9,190 bases of DNA from JAIFWV01 sp964580495 (lineage in GTDB: Bacteria; Patescibacteriota; Doudnabacteria; UBA920; O2-02-FULL-48-8), in the NCBI GenBank assembly GCA_964580495.1, contig CAZOKE010000025.1, positions 1 to 9,190 of the forward strand, read 5' to 3'. Shown piece after piece: positions 6,646 through 9,190 of the stretch (the stretch's first letter is position 1; each line of letters starts with the position of its first letter). The position numbers were made by a program, and so were the translations under genes. The notes under the pieces are model-generated. The model did not search any database and was not told where the DNA came from. It saw nothing but the letters and a program-made list of their open reading frames with translations.

Positions 6646-7134
6646 TTATTTAAATCCAGCCGGTGAAGCACTGTGGGTTCCGGAACCTAAATTTCCAGCC
6701 TGCCCCTCCAAAGAGAAACTAATTGTATAAGTCGTAGCCATGGTAGGATTAGCTGCAGCTTGATAGGTGTAAGTTTGGCCTCCTGGACTTGGATTAGCTG
6801 GGGTCTGGCTAAGAAATGTATTTCCCGATGCACTAGTTCCAAAGCCGCCAGTGTTCGCGCAACTATTCCCTGTAATGGTGCCAGTATAAAGTGCCTGAGA
6901 ACCGCCTGTGATGTTCAAAGCTGTGGCTTGAACCGGGTAGCCGCCGCAGTCATTGTAGAAAAGTTCCAATGCGGTTTGAAGCTGGTGGATATCTCCGAGC
7001 CTTCGAGCATCCCTGGATTTGGCCCGGGCAGAATTCAGCGAAACCAAAACTACTGCGGCCAAAAGCCCGATTATTGAAATGACCACTAACAGTTCGATCA
7101 GGGTAAAACCCCAAATGTGTTTATTGATAATCAT
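6646..7134 (-). CDS. Type IV pilin, copy 2 of the tandem pair
   Basis: This prepilin has 162 residues and aligns without gaps to the pilin at 7219..7707, with about 30 differences (about 81% identity by hand count). The leader (MIINKHIWG) differs strongly and carries less positive charge. Gly9, Phe10 and Glu14 of the cleavage motif are kept, as are both cysteines (C63, C92). Differences cluster in the leader and in the last 45 residues; the segment from HQLQT to LNIT is identical, and nearly so at the DNA level. No SD is visible before the ATG (upstream bases are CTTTGTTTTA), unlike the first copy, so lower expression is likely. It could be a second shaft subunit, a variant or a minor pilin. 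The spacer to the first copy holds a hairpin; the next gene starts 17 nt downstream. Confidence 0.92.
   Translation of the reverse strand: MIINKHIWGFTLIELLVVISIIGLLAAVVLVSLNSARAKSRDARRLGDIHQLQTALELFYNDCGGYPVQATALNITGGSQALYTGTITGNSCANTGGFGTSASGNTFLSQTPANPSPGGQTYTYQAAANPTMATTYTISFSLEGQAGNLGSGTHSASPAGFK
6908..6989 (-). repeat. Near-identical block shared with the upstream pilin gene (copy in pilin 2)
   Basis: This block matches 7481..7562 at an offset of 573 bp with one mismatch (6982 against 7555); the first 74 bp are perfect. Sequence just outside is much less alike: 22 mismatches in the 77 bp on the low side (6831..6907) and 19 in the 50 bp on the high side (6990..7039). It encodes the shared protein segment from HQLQT to LNIT. 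Confidence 0.9.
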
Positions 7135-7179
7135 TAAAACAAAGTGAAGGTGCCGTCAGATTTGTTCAGTGCACTATAA

Positions 7180-7203
7180 CTCCCCTAATTTTTATTAGAG
7201 GAG
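7180..7203 (-). promoter_or_regulatory. Intercistronic hairpin between the two tandem pilin genes
   Basis: Inverted arms 7180..7189 and 7194..7203 enclose a 4-nt loop. In the minus-strand RNA the stem is 10 bp (CUCCUCUAAU with AUUAGGGGAG), with one U-G wobble. In a plus-strand RNA the same position would be a C-A mismatch, so the structure suits the direction in which the pilins are transcribed. Only a poor U-tract follows (UUAUAGUG). I therefore read it as a partial terminator or a 3' stabiliser that would let the upstream pilin message exceed the downstream genes, not as a full terminator. Confidence 0.5.
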
Positions 7204-7218
7204 CTAAGTAAACTCAAA

Positions 7219-7707
7219 CTATTGGATACCTGCTGAAGTTGCTTTGTGCGTTCCAGAACCTAAGTTGCCTGTCTGCCCTTCAAGAGTAAAGTTGATGGTG
7301 TAGTCGGTGGCCAAGGTCGGGTTAGCAGTTGCAGTGTAAGTGTATGTCGCACCTCCCGGGCTTGGGTTAGCTGGTGTCTGGCCGAGATAAGTGTTCCCCG
7401 CTGCACTGCTTCCAAATCCTCCGGTATTGGCACAGCTGTTTCCTGTGATGGTACCGCTATAAAGCGCTTGGGTGCCACCGGTGATGTTCAAAGCTGTGGC
7501 TTGAACCGGGTAGCCGCCGCAGTCATTGTAGAAAAGTTCCAATGCGGTTTGAAGTTGGTGGACGTCAGCAACACGCCTTGCATCTCTGGACTTTGCACGA
7601 GCAGAGTTCAAAGAAACCAAAACTACTGCCGCCAAAATACCGATGATGGCGATAACGACCAAAAGTTCGATAAGCGTAAAACCAGAATATTTCTTTAATT
7701 TTTGCAT
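7219..7707 (-). CDS. Type IV major pilin (prepilin), copy 1 of a tandem pair
   Basis: The prepilin has 162 residues. A short basic leader (MQKLKKYSG) ends in Gly9, the expected PilD cleavage point. The mature protein then starts FTLIELLVVIAIIGILAAVV, with Phe+1 and Glu+5 (E14) intact. The hydrophobic helix runs to about residue 33 and continues as a charged helix (ARAKSRDARRVADVHQL). The globular domain is rich in Ser, Thr and Gly and has only two cysteines (C63, C92) that could pair. The frame is open upstream to 7800, but the strong SD and the equal length of the paralog at 6646..7134 fix the start at 7707. It is the best candidate for the main shaft subunit: first pilin after pilC, own leader region and best SD. 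Which paralog forms the fibre is inference. An 82-bp part of the gene is almost identical to the next gene (see findings). Confidence 0.93.
   Translation of the reverse strand: MQKLKKYSGFTLIELLVVIAIIGILAAVVLVSLNSARAKSRDARRVADVHQLQTALELFYNDCGGYPVQATALNITGGTQALYSGTITGNSCANTGGFGSSAAGNTYLGQTPANPSPGGATYTYTATANPTLATDYTINFTLEGQTGNLGSGTHKATSAGIQ
7481..7562 (-). repeat. Near-identical block shared with the downstream pilin gene (copy in pilin 1)
   Basis: Partner of 6908..6989: 81 of 82 bases are identical between the two pilin genes, with abrupt loss of similarity at both edges. The identity includes synonymous sites, so protein-level selection alone does not explain it. Confidence 0.9.
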
Positions 7708-7860
7708 TTTGATTTCACCCCCTTCCATGTAGGAAGCCTTTGAATTTATCAGAGGCAGAAAGGACACTGGAAATAAGCCCACTGCTGGACTTAGTTTCAA
7801 TACCCTGAATCCCCCTTATAAACCTTGGTAATTCCTTTTAATTTTGTATCAATCATGCTT
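7708..7860 (-). promoter_or_regulatory. Leader region of the major pilin gene
   Basis: This 153-bp gap between pilC and the first pilin is the longest spacer in the window and a sensible place for a separate pilin promoter. A TATAAG (7815..7820, minus strand) is one base from the -10 consensus, but I see no convincing -35 box at 16-18 bp, so the promoter call is weak. A short inverted repeat (CTTCC/GGAAG, arms 7722..7726 and 7732..7736, 5-nt loop) sits directly upstream of the SD and shares one base with it. It might modulate ribosome access. The open frame continues upstream of the chosen pilin start, but that extension has no prepilin character. Confidence 0.35.
7715..7722 (-). promoter_or_regulatory. 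Strong Shine-Dalgarno site fixing the major pilin start
   Basis: On the minus strand this reads GGGGGTGA, 7 of 8 matches to GGAGGTGA, and lies 7 nt before the ATG at 7707. It is the best SD in the window; several neighbouring genes have none. It shows that translation starts at the short leader MQKLKKYSG and not at the upstream in-frame ATGs at 7800 or 7728. It also suggests that this pilin is made in larger amounts than its paralogs. Confidence 0.8.
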
Positions 7861-9066
7861 TTAACTAGCACTGGCTAAATTATATATTGGCAATAAAATT
7901 CCTGCAACCATGACCGCCACTGCCAAGCCTAATAGGATCATAATCATCGGTTCAAGTAAAGTTGTCAGTGTCGTCAAAACCGTGTCCACTTCCTTTTCAT
8001 AGAAGCCCGCGAGCTTTTCCAGGATTTCGTTTAGTTTACCGGTGGATTCTCCGATTTGGGTCATCTGGGAAATAATTGGAGGAAACTCGGGCCGGTCGGT
8101 CAGCGCCAGGGCAATGCCTTTGCCGTTTCGGACCTGCTGCCCCACGTCCATTAGGATGTCATGGTAGACTTGGTTGCCGATAATATCCGCCACGGTTTCG
8201 ATAGCTTTCACGATCGGGATGCCGCCGGCAACCAAGGTTGAAAGATTGCGGGAGAATCGGGCCATATAAATTTTCTGGAAAAGTTTCCCGAAAAACGGAG
8301 TCTTGATTTTTAAATAATCAATGGCATATTTGCCTCCAAAAGTTTGCGAATAAACCCTTAACGCTATCCCGCCGCCGACTAGGATAATCAGGATCAGCCA
8401 CCAAAATCCTTGGAAAAAATCAGTGGTGGCAATCAGGATTTTCGTGGTCAGAGGCAAAGATACCGATGCGTCCTTCAGAATTCCCACTAGTGGTGGCAAT
8501 ACATAAATAAACATCAGAAAGCCAACCACGATCAAGGCAAAAACTATAAACAAAGGATAAGTCATGGAGCCGATAACTTTCGAACGCAAATCATAATCCT
8601 TCTCCAATTGGTTCGCCAAATAATTAAAAGCGTTGTCCAAAGTCCCGGACAATTCCGCAGAACGGACCAAGTTGACGTAAAGGCCGGAGAATACTTTTGG
8701 GTATTGGGCCAGCGCGGTCGACAAGCTGTCCCCGTTCTCAACCTTTTGGGTCATTTCTTGAATAATTTTGCGCAGGTTAGCCGAACTGACTTGGTATTGC
8801 AAAATCTGCAGGGCTTGGACTATTGGCACCGAAGCGTTGATGAGGGTTGCAAGCTGTCGCGAAAACAGCACCACGTCCTTGGGTGAAACCCGATTTAAGA
8901 AATTCAACGTCTCAAGGAAGTCGTTCTTTTTTTGGGCTAGTGTGATATTAATCACAATAAAGCCATGGTTTTTCAGCGCGTCAAAAGCTGAAGCTTCGGA
9001 CACGGCCTCCACTGTGCCGGTGCGGAGTGTGCCTTTTTCGTCGCGGGCTTGGTATGAATATTCCAT
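7861..9066 (-). CDS. pilC: Type IV pilus inner-membrane platform protein PilC (GspF family)
   Basis: The protein has 401 residues, the normal length for the PilC/GspF family. It opens with a cytoplasmic N-domain (MEYSYQARDEKGTLRTGTVE). Two T2SSF repeats follow, at about residues 66-190 and 269-391. Each starts with the family signature: FSRQLATLINASVPIVQAL in the first and FSRNLSTLVAGGIPIVKAI in the second. Hydrophobic segments lie at about 165-190, 215-235 and 370-395, as in known platform proteins. PilC sits in the inner membrane, contacts the motor ATPases and guides pilin subunits in and out of the fibre. The start is supported by an SD (AGGGAGA, 9074..9080) 7 nt upstream, inside the end of the pilT-like gene. 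It is followed by the pilin genes, the usual order in T4P clusters. No truncation or missing motif is seen. Confidence 0.96.
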   Translation of the reverse strand: MEYSYQARDEKGTLRTGTVEAVSEASAFDALKNHGFIVINITLAQKKNDFLETLNFLNRVSPKDVVLFSRQLATLINASVPIVQALQILQYQVSSANLRKIIQEMTQKVENGDSLSTALAQYPKVFSGLYVNLVRSAELSGTLDNAFNYLANQLEKDYDLRSKVIGSMTYPLFIVFALIVVGFLMFIYVLPPLVGILKDASVSLPLTTKILIATTDFFQGFWWLILIILVGGGIALRVYSQTFGGKYAIDYLKIKTPFFGKLFQKIYMARFSRNLSTLVAGGIPIVKAIETVADIIGNQVYHDILMDVGQQVRNGKGIALALTDRPEFPPIISQMTQIGESTGKLNEILEKLAGFYEKEVDTVLTTLTTLLEPMIMILLGLAVAVMVAGILLPIYNLASAS

Positions 9067-9067
9067 A

Positions 9068-9190
9068 TTAGCTTCTCCCTATAAGGCTCTTTAATGTTTC
9101 GGGATCAGTTGAATACAGGATGGCGTCATCGATTTTAATTAAACCCTTTTTCACGAGCTGGGCCAAGCTGCGGTCCAGGGAAATCATGCC
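9068..9190 (-). CDS. pilT: PilT-like twitching/retraction ATPase, C-terminal end (partial)
   Basis: Only the last 40 codons are inside the window; the gene runs off the right edge and ends at TAA (9068..9070). The visible protein starts GMISLDRSLAQLVKKGLI and ends LKSLIGRS. This matches the C-terminal helical tail of the PilT branch of secretion ATPases (GMxSxDxxLxxLVxxGLI, then an acidic helix with DPE). The ATPase core (Walker A and B, Asp and His boxes) lies outside and cannot be checked. By family, PilT is a cytoplasmic hexameric ATPase that drives pilus disassembly at the PilC platform. Its stop is one base from the pilC start and its end carries the pilC SD, so the two are co-transcribed and probably coupled. 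A PilB/GspE extension ATPase is the alternative but fits this tail less well. Confidence 0.8.
   Translation of the reverse strand, partial: GMISLDRSLAQLVKKGLIKIDDAILYSTDPETLKSLIGRS

Noticed and set aside
7708..7800. N-terminal extension of the first pilin from an in-frame ATG at 7800
   Set aside because: The extension has no leader-like character, the strong SD falls inside it, and a start at 7707 gives the same 162-residue length as the paralog.
7815..7820. Firm sigma-70 promoter for the major pilin
   Set aside because: TATAAG is a good -10 match, but no -35 box is found at usual spacing, so it is mentioned only as a weak possibility in the leader entry.

Overview
The window is a tightly packed stretch of a type IV pilus (T4P) gene cluster. 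Every supported gene lies on the minus strand, so transcription runs from high to low coordinates. The T4P layout has several pilins beginning GFTLIELLVVIxIIGxLAxVL. It also has a PilV-like protein with the ARDTNW-type region (here MMRDTNW), weak or absent Shine-Dalgarno (SD) sequences on most genes, and degenerate 7-nt repeats. Together these suggest an uncultured bacterium, most likely of the Candidate Phyla Radiation (Patescibacteria). That assignment is inference from gene style only. TGA is used as a stop (6218..6220), so I see no sign of the recoded TGA of Gracilibacteria/SR1.

Layout in transcription order: the last 40 codons of a PilT-like retraction ATPase (9068..9190); the inner-membrane platform protein PilC (7861..9066); a 153-bp leader; a probable major pilin with the best SD in the window (7219..7707); an 84-bp spacer with a hairpin; a second pilin about 81% identical to the first (6646..7134); a pilin-like protein that has lost the prepilin cleavage site (6218..6628); a third, more divergent pilin (5763..6221); a GT-C membrane glycosyltransferase (4161..5759); a GT2 polyprenyl-phosphate-sugar-synthase-like glycosyltransferase (3344..4099); the prepilin peptidase PilD (2551..3342); then minor pilins of GspH/FimT type (1990..2538), PilV type (1314..1988) and PilW/GspJ type (586..1251), and a PilX/GspK-like one that runs off the left edge (1..563).

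How they fit together: PilD cleaves the prepilin leaders. PilC and the ATPases extrude and retract the fibre. The three large pilins supply the shaft, and the GspH/PilV/PilW/PilX set would form the priming tip complex. The two glycosyltransferases inside the operon form a plausible lipid-carrier-sugar synthase plus transferase pair that could glycosylate the Ser/Thr-rich pilins.

No novel system in the sense of a new machine is evident. The most unusual points are: a sharp block of near-identity between the two tandem pilin genes (1 mismatch in 82 bp, against 22 in 77 and 19 in 50 just outside); a degenerate pilin paralog without Gly-1 or Glu+5; three 28-bp arrays of degenerate heptanucleotides, one in a prepilin leader, one facing it in the adjacent spacer and one inside pilD; and an intercistronic hairpin that pairs fully only in the minus-strand RNA. 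No gene-free stretch exceeds 300 bp.
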